A DNA stretch of 6,862 bases from an uncultured Oscillospiraceae bacterium (GTDB taxonomy: Bacteria; Bacillota; Clostridia; Oscillospirales; Acutalibacteraceae), in the NCBI GenBank assembly GCA_902496265.1, contig CABVAD010000064.1, positions 1 through 6,862 on the forward strand, written 5' to 3'. Positions within the stretch are counted from its first letter, which is position 1. Each line of letters opens with the position of its first letter. The position numbers were made by a program, and so were the translations under genes. Under the pieces are notes generated by a model, which searched no databases, had not been told where the DNA came from, and worked only from the letters and a program-made list of their open reading frames with translations. Below, piece by piece: positions 1 to 5,388 of the stretch.

Positions 1-47
1 AAAAAGCATATTTAACAAGTGCGAATATTGCCATTCTTTTTGCAAAT

Positions 48-65
48 TATAATACTAATTTTAGT
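48..65 (+). promoter_or_regulatory. Candidate -10 box and small inverted repeat upstream of the lactate dehydrogenase
   Basis: A perfect TATAAT lies at 48-53, 28 bases before the ATG at 82. The nearest good -35-like hexamer (TTGCCA, 28-33) is only 14 bases away, which is too close for a standard sigma-70/sigma-A promoter. At normal spacing the sequence is a poor -35, so the promoter is plausible but not strong. Directly after the -10, at 54-65, is a small perfect inverted repeat, ACTAA-TT-TTAGT, placed where an operator overlapping the transcription start could sit. Its arms are only five bases, so it could be chance. No factor can be named. Confidence 0.35.
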
Positions 66-81
66 TAATAGGAGTGTTAAT

Positions 82-1062
82 ATGAGAACGGTCGCCTTTT
101 TTGACGCAAAAGCCTACGATAAGGAAAGCTTTTCCCGCTTTGCGGACGGGGAAATTAATATCCGCTATTTTGAAAACAAGCTGAACGCCGACACGGTAAG
201 TATGGCGGCGTGCTGTGACGGAGTATGCGCCTTTGTAAACGATACGATTGATAAAGAGGTTATAGACAGGCTTGCGGAATACGGCGTGGGGGTCATCGCA
301 ATGCGGTGCGCGGGCTACAACAATGTTGACCTTAAGGCCGCCGCGGGCAGGGTTAAAATTTTAAGAGTTCCCGCCTACTCGCCCTACTCTGTCGCGGAGC
401 ACGCTATGGGACTTATTTTAACCCTTAACCGAAAGCTCCACCGCGCCTATATCAGAACCCGCGACCACAATTTTTCGCTTGAGGGGCTTATCGGCTTTGA
501 CCTTAAGGGAAAAACGGTCGGCATTATCGGTACGGGAAAAATCGGTCGTTGCTTCGCGGATATCTGCGAGGGCTTCGGTATGAATATTTTAGGCTTTGAC
601 CCGTATGAAAGTAAGGAATTTTGCGGGAAATACGTCACCCCCGACGAACTGCTCGCCGAAAGCGACATAATATCCCTCCATTGCCCCCTTACAAAGGAAA
701 ACCACCATTTAATAAGCGCCGAGACCATTGAAAAAATGAAGCGGGGTGCTTATATAATAAACACCTCCCGCGGCTCTCTTATAGACACCGCGGCGCTTAC
801 AGAGGGGCTTAAATCAGGCAAAATCGGGGCGGCGGGGCTTGACGTTTACGAGGAGGAAACCGCCCTGTTTTTCGAGGATTACTCCGAAGAAATTATTCCC
901 GACGACACCCTCTCGACAATAATTTCAATGCCGAATGTTATTGTAACCTCCCATCAGGCGTTTTTAACCCGCGAGGCGCTCGACGGAATAGCCGAAACCA
1001 CCCTGCAGAATCTTCGCGCCTACTTTAACGGCGGGGAGCTTAAAAACGAGGTTACTATTTGA
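82..1062 (+). CDS. ldhA: Fermentative D-lactate dehydrogenase (D-2-hydroxyacid dehydrogenase family)
   Basis: Probably reduces pyruvate to D-lactate with NADH in the cytoplasm, regenerating NAD+ during fermentation. The 326-residue protein matches E. coli LdhA (329 aa by recall) along its length: RCAGYNNVDL (75-84), VPAYSPYSVAEHA (96-108), FSLEGLIGFDLKGKTVG (131-147), the Rossmann loop GTGKIG (151-156), LHCPLT (199-204), NTSRGSLID (227-235), DVYEEE (254-259) and SHQAFLT (290-296). By family alignment the catalytic residues are R230, E259 and H291. D173 of FDP, after the second Rossmann strand, suggests NAD rather than NADP. The ATG at 82 has AGGAG at 70-74 with a 7-base spacer. An upstream in-frame start at 19 would add 21 hydrophobic residues that the family lacks and would run through the -10 box. 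The gene appears to be transcribed on its own, since the next gene has its own promoter. Substrates other than pyruvate cannot be excluded from sequence alone. Confidence 0.9.
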   Translation: MRTVAFFDAKAYDKESFSRFADGEINIRYFENKLNADTVSMAACCDGVCAFVNDTIDKEVIDRLAEYGVGVIAMRCAGYNNVDLKAAAGRVKILRVPAYSPYSVAEHAMGLILTLNRKLHRAYIRTRDHNFSLEGLIGFDLKGKTVGIIGTGKIGRCFADICEGFGMNILGFDPYESKEFCGKYVTPDELLAESDIISLHCPLTKENHHLISAETIEKMKRGAYIINTSRGSLIDTAALTEGLKSGKIGAAGLDVYEEETALFFEDYSEEIIPDDTLSTIISMPNVIVTSHQAFLTREALDGIAETTLQNLRAYFNGGELKNEVTI

Positions 1063-1083
1063 TTAAAAAAATACTCTCCGCCC

Positions 1084-1113
1084 TTGCGCTTATTAATACT
1101 GTTGTGGTATAAT
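1084..1113 (+). promoter_or_regulatory. Extended -10 promoter for the phosphatase-ruvX pair
   Basis: TGGTATAAT at 1105-1113 is a perfect extended -10 (TGn plus TATAAT). A partial -35, TTGCGC at 1084-1089, stands 18 bases upstream of the hexamer. Transcription would start near 1120, giving a leader of roughly 24 bases that includes the GGAG ribosome binding site at 1133-1136. It sits in the only gap between the lactate dehydrogenase and the phosphatase, so the latter and ruvX probably form their own two-gene unit. No clear terminator is seen between 1063 and 1084, so read-through from the upstream gene is also possible. Confidence 0.65.
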
Positions 1114-1143
1114 AACCTCAAAACATCGGAACGGAGACAAAAA

Positions 1144-1827
1144 ATGACGGAAATATATATGGTGCGCCATTGCGAGGCAATGGGCAATGTAAAGCGGCTC
1201 TTTCAGGGCTCTTCGGACTTTGATATAAGCGAAACGGGAGTAAAACAGCTTGAATATTTAAAAAATCGTTTCAAAAATATAAAGCTTGATAAGGTCTACA
1301 CAAGCCCCCTTATCCGTGCCCGCAAAACCGCCCTTGCCGTAATAGGCGACCGCGATTTAAAGCCGATAGACGAAAAGGGGCTTATCGAGCTTGACGGCGG
1401 CATTGTCGAGGGTAAGCCCTTTATCGAAACCTTTAATTCCATACCGGGTCTTGCGGACACCTGGGACAATCACCCGGAGGATTTCGCGCCCGAGGGCGGC
1501 GAGAAAATGCGGGACGCTTATGAGCGCATATGGAACACGGTTAAAAAAATCGCCGCTCAAAACCCGGGAAAAACCGTAGCCTGCACAACCCACGGCGGAG
1601 TTACCCGCTGTCTGTTATGCCGTCTTTTAAAGGGGGATATTACAAAGCTTTCAGAAATGCCGTGGAGCGAAAACACGGCGGTAACTCTGCTTAGGTTTGA
1701 CGATAAATTAAACCCCGAGGTTGTGTTTTACAATGACACTTCCCACCTGCCCGAGAAGCTTATCCCCAAGCGGAGCCGCCTTTCCTCCTTTATGGGCGGA
1801 AACACCAAAGCGGGAGATAAAGAATGA
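1144..1827 (+). CDS. Histidine phosphatase superfamily protein (phosphoglycerate mutase-like)
   Basis: A 227-residue cytoplasmic protein of the phosphoglycerate mutase/histidine phosphatase superfamily, which transfers phosphate through a phosphohistidine. The fingerprint is complete in order: VRHCEAMGN at 7-15 with R8 and the nucleophile H9, then TSPLIRARKTA at 53-63 with R58, the acidic segment IELDGGIVEG at 81-90 with E82 as the likely proton donor, and TTHGGVTRCLL at 148-158 with H150. The usual glycine of the RHG motif is cysteine (C10). The substrate cannot be told: members include GpmB-like, CobC-like and broad-specificity phosphatases, and no cobalamin or glycolysis genes are adjacent. 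The basic C-terminal tail (about 203-227) lies outside the core fold. The ATG at 1144 has GGAG at 1133-1136 with a 7-base spacer. A longer frame from a TTG at 1084 would place coding sequence over the promoter. The last four bases overlap the ruvX start (ATGA), suggesting translational coupling. Confidence 0.88.
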   Translation: MTEIYMVRHCEAMGNVKRLFQGSSDFDISETGVKQLEYLKNRFKNIKLDKVYTSPLIRARKTALAVIGDRDLKPIDEKGLIELDGGIVEGKPFIETFNSIPGLADTWDNHPEDFAPEGGEKMRDAYERIWNTVKKIAAQNPGKTVACTTHGGVTRCLLCRLLKGDITKLSEMPWSENTAVTLLRFDDKLNPEVVFYNDTSHLPEKLIPKRSRLSSFMGGNTKAGDKE

Positions 1828-2255
1828 TTATAATGTCGATCGACCTCGGCAAGGCCCGCACGGGTATCGCCGTTTCGGACAGCGGCGAAAGCTTTGCCTT
1901 TCCCAAAGCGGTAATAACCGAATACAACACCGAAAGGCTTATAAAAAAAATCGCCGCACTCGCGGATGAGTACGGCGCTGAGCTTATTGTGGTGGGATAC
2001 CCTAAAAATATGGACGGCTCTTTGGGCAGCCGAGCCGAGGAATGTAAGGAAATCGCCGAAAAAATAGGTGAAATAAGCGGAAAGGAAACCGTCCTTTGGG
2101 ACGAGCGCTGTACCACCGTATCGGCGCATACCGCCCTTAACTTTACCGACACGCGCGGCAAAAAGCGCAAGGAGGTAATAGACGCCGTGGCGGCGGTGAT
2201 AATTCTTGAGGATTACCTGAAATTCCGTAAAAACAATTTACAGACTCAGTTATGA
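1824..2255 (+). CDS. ruvX: Putative Holliday junction resolvase / pre-16S rRNA nuclease, YqgF (RuvX) family
   Basis: A 143-residue RNase H-fold nuclease of normal length for the YqgF/RuvX family. Members have been linked to maturation of the 16S rRNA 5' end and, by homology to RuvC, to Holliday junction cleavage. Visible motifs are the first-strand MSIDLGKARTGIAVSD (4-19) with catalytic D7, IVVGYPKNMDGSLG (55-68), WDERCTT (92-98) with E94, and the C-terminal IDAVAAVIILEDYL (119-132) with D120. This is the expected acidic triad. The family usually has DERLTT; here the leucine is cysteine. The ATG at 1824 is preferred over an in-frame ATG at 1833 because GGGAG (1812-1816) stands 7 bases upstream and the first strand would otherwise be clipped. 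The start overlaps the phosphatase stop, so the two are probably co-transcribed. The usual clostridial neighbours (alaS, ireB, DUF1292) are not here. The 3' end overlaps the convergent DUF1846 gene by 10 bases. Confidence 0.9.
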   Translation: MIIMSIDLGKARTGIAVSDSGESFAFPKAVITEYNTERLIKKIAALADEYGAELIVVGYPKNMDGSLGSRAEECKEIAEKIGEISGKETVLWDERCTTVSAHTALNFTDTRGKKRKEVIDAVAAVIILEDYLKFRKNNLQTQL

Positions 2256-2272
2256 TAAAGCTTTTTAGTCTG
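2241..2272. repeat. Inverted repeat spanning the convergent gene ends, weak terminator candidate
   Basis: CAGACT at 2241-2246 and AGTCTG at 2267-2272 are perfectly complementary arms around a 20-base loop. The loop contains the stop codon of ruvX and a palindromic AAAGCTTT, and the stop codon of the DUF1846 gene overlaps the left arm. Read on the minus strand, the hairpin is followed within about ten bases by a short T run (TTGTTTTT, ending near 2230), so it could weakly terminate the minus-strand operon. On the plus strand no T run follows. The stem is short and not GC-rich and the loop is long, so chance is a fair explanation. Confidence 0.2.
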
Positions 2273-3730
2273 ATACTGCGGCTCGCAGGTCATATTAACG
2301 CCTAATTTTCTGAACACCTGCTCGTCCACGCGGGAGAGTATAACGCTTGAATGTGCTTCAAGACCGCTAAGGTTTTTAAGCTGTTCGAGCGCTTTTTTTG
2401 CAATACCGCTTGAGGCGGCGCAGATTGAAAGGGCTATCAGAATCTCGTCGGTGTGAAGCCTTGGATTGTGGTTGCCCATAATTTCGGTTTTAAGCCTCCC
2501 GATAGGCTCTATAACCGTCGGCGAAATAAGGTCGGTTTCGTCGGGTATTCCCGCCAGCTCCTTAAGCGCGTTTAAAAGCATTGCCGAGGACGGCCCTAAC
2601 AGGCTTGAGGTTTTGCCCGTTATTATTTTGCCGCTTACCAGCTCAACAGCGGCGGCGGGAGCGCCCGTTTCCTCCGCTTTTTTAAGCGCCGCCGATACAA
2701 CGGGTCGGTCATTTACCGATACGCCCGCCTGATTCATTAAAAGCTCGATTTTCTGCGCGTCATTCTGTTCAGTTAGCCCCTGCCTTACGCTTACAAGCGC
2801 GGCATAGTAGCGGCGGATTATCTCCTGCCTTGCCGCGGCGCAAACCGCCTCGTCGTCCGAAATTGCAAAGCCCGCCATATTGACCCCCATATCGGTCGGG
2901 CTCTTATAGGGCGACTCGCCCGAAATCGCCTTGAGCATTGCGTCAAGCACGGGGAAAATCTCAATATCCCTGTTGTAATTAACGGTGGTTTTGCCGTACG
3001 CTTCAAGGTGGAACGGGTCTATCATATTAACGTCGTTAAGGTCGGCGGTCGCCGCCTCGTAGGCGATATTTACAGGGTGCTTAAGGGGTATATTCCAAAT
3101 CGGGAAGGTCTCAAACTTAGCGTAGCCCGCCTTTATCCCCCGCTTGTTTTCGTGATAAAGCTGGGACAGGCAGGTTGCCATCTTTCCGCTGCCCGGACCC
3201 GGTGCGGTTACAACTACAAGCTTTCTTGAAGTCTCGATATAATCGTTTTTACCGAAGCCCTCATCGCTTATTATGCGAGGTATGTTAGAGGGATAATCCT
3301 CAATCGGGTAATGTCTGTAAACCTTAATACCAAGCTTAGTAAGCCGATTTTCAAAGGCGTTTGCCGAGGGCTGACCCGTATATCTTGTAATAACCACGCT
3401 CCCGACATAAAGCCCTATTCCGCGAAAAGCGTCGATAAGTCTCAGAGTATCAAGATCATAGGTGATGCCGAGGTCGCCGCGGCGCTTATTCTTTTCAATC
3501 GCGTCGGCGTTTATCACGATTACTATTTCCGCATCGTCCTTAAGCTGTAAAAGCATCTTAACCTTTGCGTCGGGCGCAAAGCCGGGAAGCACCCTCGCCG
3601 CGTGATAGTCGTCAAACAGCTTGCCGCCGAACTCAAGATACAGCTTGCCGCCGAACATAGCGATTCTGTCCCTTATGTTGCCCGACTGAAGCTTAATATA
3701 CTTCTCATTGTCAAACCCGATTTTTTTCAT
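2246..3730 (-). CDS. DUF1846 domain-containing protein of unknown function
   Basis: A 494-residue soluble protein, close to the length I recall for the DUF1846 family (about 490-510). The biochemical role is not established. The sequence opens with the family signature KIGFDNEKYIKLQS (3-16) and FGGKLYLEFGGKLFDDYHA (26-44). A P-loop-like VTAPGPGSGKMATCLSQLYH (174-193) follows a hydrophobic strand, then YAKFETFPIWNIPLKHPVN (203-221), NMIDPFHLEAYG (235-246), YKSPTDMGVNMAG (275-287), EETGAPAAAVEL (353-364), GKTSSLLGPSSAMLLNALK (372-390) and PRLHTDE (423-429). The GPGSGK motif suggests phosphate or nucleotide binding, but that is inference. No signal peptide or membrane segment is seen. The start at 3730 is chosen because it matches the family N-terminus and has GGAG at 3739-3742. 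A longer frame to 3826 runs back into the upstream gene. It follows the rnmV-like gene after 16 bases and is the last gene of the comEC-holA-rnmV operon. Its 3' end overlaps ruvX on the other strand. Confidence 0.92.
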   Translation of the reverse strand: MKKIGFDNEKYIKLQSGNIRDRIAMFGGKLYLEFGGKLFDDYHAARVLPGFAPDAKVKMLLQLKDDAEIVIVINADAIEKNKRRGDLGITYDLDTLRLIDAFRGIGLYVGSVVITRYTGQPSANAFENRLTKLGIKVYRHYPIEDYPSNIPRIISDEGFGKNDYIETSRKLVVVTAPGPGSGKMATCLSQLYHENKRGIKAGYAKFETFPIWNIPLKHPVNIAYEAATADLNDVNMIDPFHLEAYGKTTVNYNRDIEIFPVLDAMLKAISGESPYKSPTDMGVNMAGFAISDDEAVCAAARQEIIRRYYAALVSVRQGLTEQNDAQKIELLMNQAGVSVNDRPVVSAALKKAEETGAPAAAVELVSGKIITGKTSSLLGPSSAMLLNALKELAGIPDETDLISPTVIEPIGRLKTEIMGNHNPRLHTDEILIALSICAASSGIAKKALEQLKNLSGLEAHSSVILSRVDEQVFRKLGVNMTCEPQYQTKKLYHN

Positions 3731-3738
3731 TACCACAT

Positions 3739-3742
3739 CTCC
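3739..3742 (-). promoter_or_regulatory. Ribosome binding site that fixes the DUF1846 start
   Basis: GGAG within ACGGAGATGTGGTA lies 8 bases before the ATG at 3730, in the 16-base gap after the stop of the rnmV-like gene. It shows that the ATG at 3730, rather than the upstream in-frame starts inside the preceding gene, is used. Confidence 0.75.
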
Positions 3743-3746
3743 GTTT

Positions 3747-4343
3747 TTATAATTCTCCGTTATTTTTAAAAGTCTCCGCCTTTTTATTAAACTCTTCAAA
3801 GGTAAAGCTATTATTAAGCACATCAAGCATTGCCGAGGACGAAAGCGACTCGGGAAGATCGAGATACCTTAAAAAGCTTTTGCGCTTTTCTCTGCTGTCC
3901 TCACGCCCCGAAAGCCCGAAAGCAAACATATCCGCTTTTGTTATTTTCCGTCTTTCCTCGGCGCGTACCGAAAAAACTCCGCTTTTTCTGAGCGCATTTT
4001 CGATTATTTCAGGGCTCATTCCCTCTACGCCTATAAGCCCCGATTTTGACGGCTTCGACTTTCGCTTTTCCTTGCCGCGAAGCTCCGGCACATATACGTT
4101 TATAATCTCGCAGTCGGAGACTGTTTTTTTAATATACGAACGTATCATCGCTCCCGCCGAGTCGGAATCGGTCATAATTATAACGCCGTTTTTCCGCGCT
4201 AACCGCCTTATCAAATCGCATTTTTCTTTATTTTTGAAAATTCCGAAGCCGTCGGTCGTAATTATCAGCGCGTCAATAACGTTTTGAAGGGCGATTTTAT
4301 CGTATTTTCCCTCGACAATTACAGGTTTGTCAAGCCTTATCAA
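3747..4343 (-). CDS. rnmV: Ribonuclease M5-like TOPRIM protein (DUF4093 type)
   Basis: Probably the clostridial counterpart of RNase M5, which matures 5S rRNA precursors. The N-terminal half is a TOPRIM domain: VIVEGKYDKIAL (8-19) with the metal-site E11, TTDGFGIF (29-36), and IIMTDSDSAGAMIR (55-68) with the DxD pair D59/D61. It is followed by GKEKRKSKPSKSGLIGVEGM (90-109), typical of the DUF4093-containing family members in Clostridia. The 198-residue length is similar to known RnmV proteins (B. subtilis about 186). I chose a TTG start at 4343 because the protein then begins MIRLDKPVIVEGKYDK, in register with family N-termini, and AAAGGG (4352-4357) stands 8 bases upstream. A GTG at 4352 in the same frame has no spacer from that site. 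It overlaps holA by 14 bases and precedes the DUF1846 gene by 16. In many Firmicutes rnmV sits beside rsmA, not holA. The actual RNA substrate is inferred, since DUF4093 forms differ from the Bacillus enzyme (EGKYD instead of EGRDD). Confidence 0.83.
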   Translation of the reverse strand: MIRLDKPVIVEGKYDKIALQNVIDALIITTDGFGIFKNKEKCDLIRRLARKNGVIIMTDSDSAGAMIRSYIKKTVSDCEIINVYVPELRGKEKRKSKPSKSGLIGVEGMSPEIIENALRKSGVFSVRAEERRKITKADMFAFGLSGREDSREKRKSFLRYLDLPESLSSSAMLDVLNNSFTFEEFNKKAETFKNNGEL

Positions 4344-5388
4344 CCGCCTCACCCTTTGCGATAATATAAATAAGTCTTACAATAAGCTGTTCAAGAATAA
4401 TCCGCCCGTCTGCCCCGTAGGATTTAAGCCTGCGGTCGGCTTCAAGCAGAGCCTCAAAGCTCAGGGTCAGCTTCTTAAAATCAAAAAGCCTTAAGCTTTG
4501 AGCCGCCCTGTCAATAAGAAACTCCCTGCCCTTATAGCCATAAAGCTCGGACAGTTCCCCCGTGCTCTTCCCGCCCTTTTTAAAGGTATAAAGACGGTAC
4601 ATATCAACATACGGAGAAGACACCGTGTATAAAATCATCATCGGCTCAAACCGCATAAAAAACAGCTCGTCCAGTGTTTTAAGCGCTTCTCCCGACTGCC
4701 GCGCGAAAATCTGCTTTGAAAGATTGTAAACCGAGGCCTCGGGAGTTTTGGTGCAAACATAATCCACCGCCGTCTTGGTAATTTCGCCGTTCGGCAGATA
4801 ATAACAAAGCTTATCAAGCTCGTTTACAAGGGTGTTGATATCCTCCCCCGCGCTCTCGACCAGATACCGCGCCGCCGCAGAGTCCATTTTACAGCCCCGC
4901 TTTGCCGCACCGTCGGTAAGCATTTTAACAAGCTCGGGCGCTCGCCTGTGATTAAGCAAAACCGCCGTGCCGCCGCATTTCTCCGCGGCGGAGACAAGTT
5001 TTTTAAATTTAGCACTTTTCTTAACGTCTGTTTCGAGGCTGTCAAACCAAATTATTAAAAGCGCCGTATCACAGCCCTCAGAAGCAAGGCTTAAAAGCTT
5101 ATCGAAATCGGTTTTTGAACAGTGCTCAAAATCGTAATCGCAGAGTATCACGCATTTTTTATCAGACATTACAGGCAACTGCCAAAGAAAGTCATAAACC
5201 TCCTGCAGATCGCAGTCCGCGCCGAAACGGCGGAAATTGAAAACGTCGTCCTTATCCGCCGTCATTTCTGTAAGCTTTTCTACGTACATTTTTTTCAAAT
5301 AGCCGTCATCGCCGAGTATTATATAAACAGGGGCAAGACTTCCCGATTTAATCCGTGATTTAAACGCGTCCTCGTTTATCACCGCCAT
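4330..5388 (-). CDS. holA: DNA polymerase III subunit delta (clamp-loader subunit)
   Basis: The delta subunit of the clamp loader opens the beta sliding clamp during loading onto DNA; it has an AAA+-type fold but does not itself hydrolyse ATP. The 352-residue length is typical. The N-terminal segment PVYIILGDDGYLKKMYVEKL (20-39) matches the family pattern of a glycine plus acidic pair in place of a true Walker A. FNFRRFGAD (50-58) and the LPVMSDKKCVILCDYD stretch (71-86) fit the first domain. VESAGEDINTLVNELDKLCYY (177-197) is the helical segment before the third domain, and LLEADRRLKSYGADGRIILE (314-333) with QLIVRLIYII (334-343) is the usual C-terminal signature. The ATG at 5388 has GGTGAG about 8 bases upstream and lies within the last codons of comEC (ATGGCGGTGA overlap). 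The comEC-holA order is also found in Bacillus subtilis, where holA was called yqeN. It is followed by the rnmV-like gene with a short overlap. Confidence 0.9.
   Translation of the reverse strand: MAVINEDAFKSRIKSGSLAPVYIILGDDGYLKKMYVEKLTEMTADKDDVFNFRRFGADCDLQEVYDFLWQLPVMSDKKCVILCDYDFEHCSKTDFDKLLSLASEGCDTALLIIWFDSLETDVKKSAKFKKLVSAAEKCGGTAVLLNHRRAPELVKMLTDGAAKRGCKMDSAAARYLVESAGEDINTLVNELDKLCYYLPNGEITKTAVDYVCTKTPEASVYNLSKQIFARQSGEALKTLDELFFMRFEPMMILYTVSSPYVDMYRLYTFKKGGKSTGELSELYGYKGREFLIDRAAQSLRLFDFKKLTLSFEALLEADRRLKSYGADGRIILEQLIVRLIYIIAKGEAVDKA
4352..4357 (-). promoter_or_regulatory. Ribosome binding site supporting a TTG start for the rnmV-like gene
   Basis: AAAGGG inside the 3' end of holA lies 8 bases before the TTG at 4343 but directly abuts the alternative GTG at 4352, so it favours TTG initiation. 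Its location inside holA means ribosomes finishing holA would be near the site, consistent with translational coupling. Confidence 0.5.

Noticed and set aside
12..18. TTAACAA, identical to half of a Rex redox-repressor operator, upstream of the lactate dehydrogenase.
   Set aside because: The opposite half (TTGTTAA at 1-7) is wholly absent, and a lone seven-base half-site in AT-rich DNA is weak.
19..81. N-terminal extension of the lactate dehydrogenase by 21 hydrophobic residues.
   Set aside because: It runs through the candidate -10 box, has no ribosome binding site, and the family begins at the ATG at 82, which has AGGAG at proper spacing.
1084..1143. TTG-started extension of the histidine phosphatase.
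   Set aside because: It covers the extended -10 promoter and adds residues before the canonical first beta strand; the ATG at 1144 has its own GGAG site.
1728..2170. Two overlapping minus-strand frames opposite the phosphatase end and ruvX.
   Set aside because: Their translations are low-complexity and family-less, and ruvX in the same stretch has a full set of catalytic motifs. They are antisense shadows.
2227..2241. GTAAA-AACAA-TTTAC mini-hairpin near the end of ruvX.
   Set aside because: The five-base AT-rich stem is too weak to be called a terminator.
3743..3780. AT-rich stretch with TATAAA on the minus strand, considered as an internal promoter for the DUF1846 gene.
   Set aside because: It is too close to the start codon, no convincing -35 is present, and it overlaps the end of the rnmV-like coding sequence.
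3731..3826. Longer DUF1846 frame beginning inside the upstream gene.
   Set aside because: The 32 extra residues lack family similarity and overlap the rnmV-like gene; the ATG at 3730 has a clear ribosome binding site.
3880..4287. 135-codon plus-strand frame opposite the rnmV-like gene.
   Set aside because: No recognisable motif and no ribosome binding site noted; the minus-strand TOPRIM protein explains the stretch.
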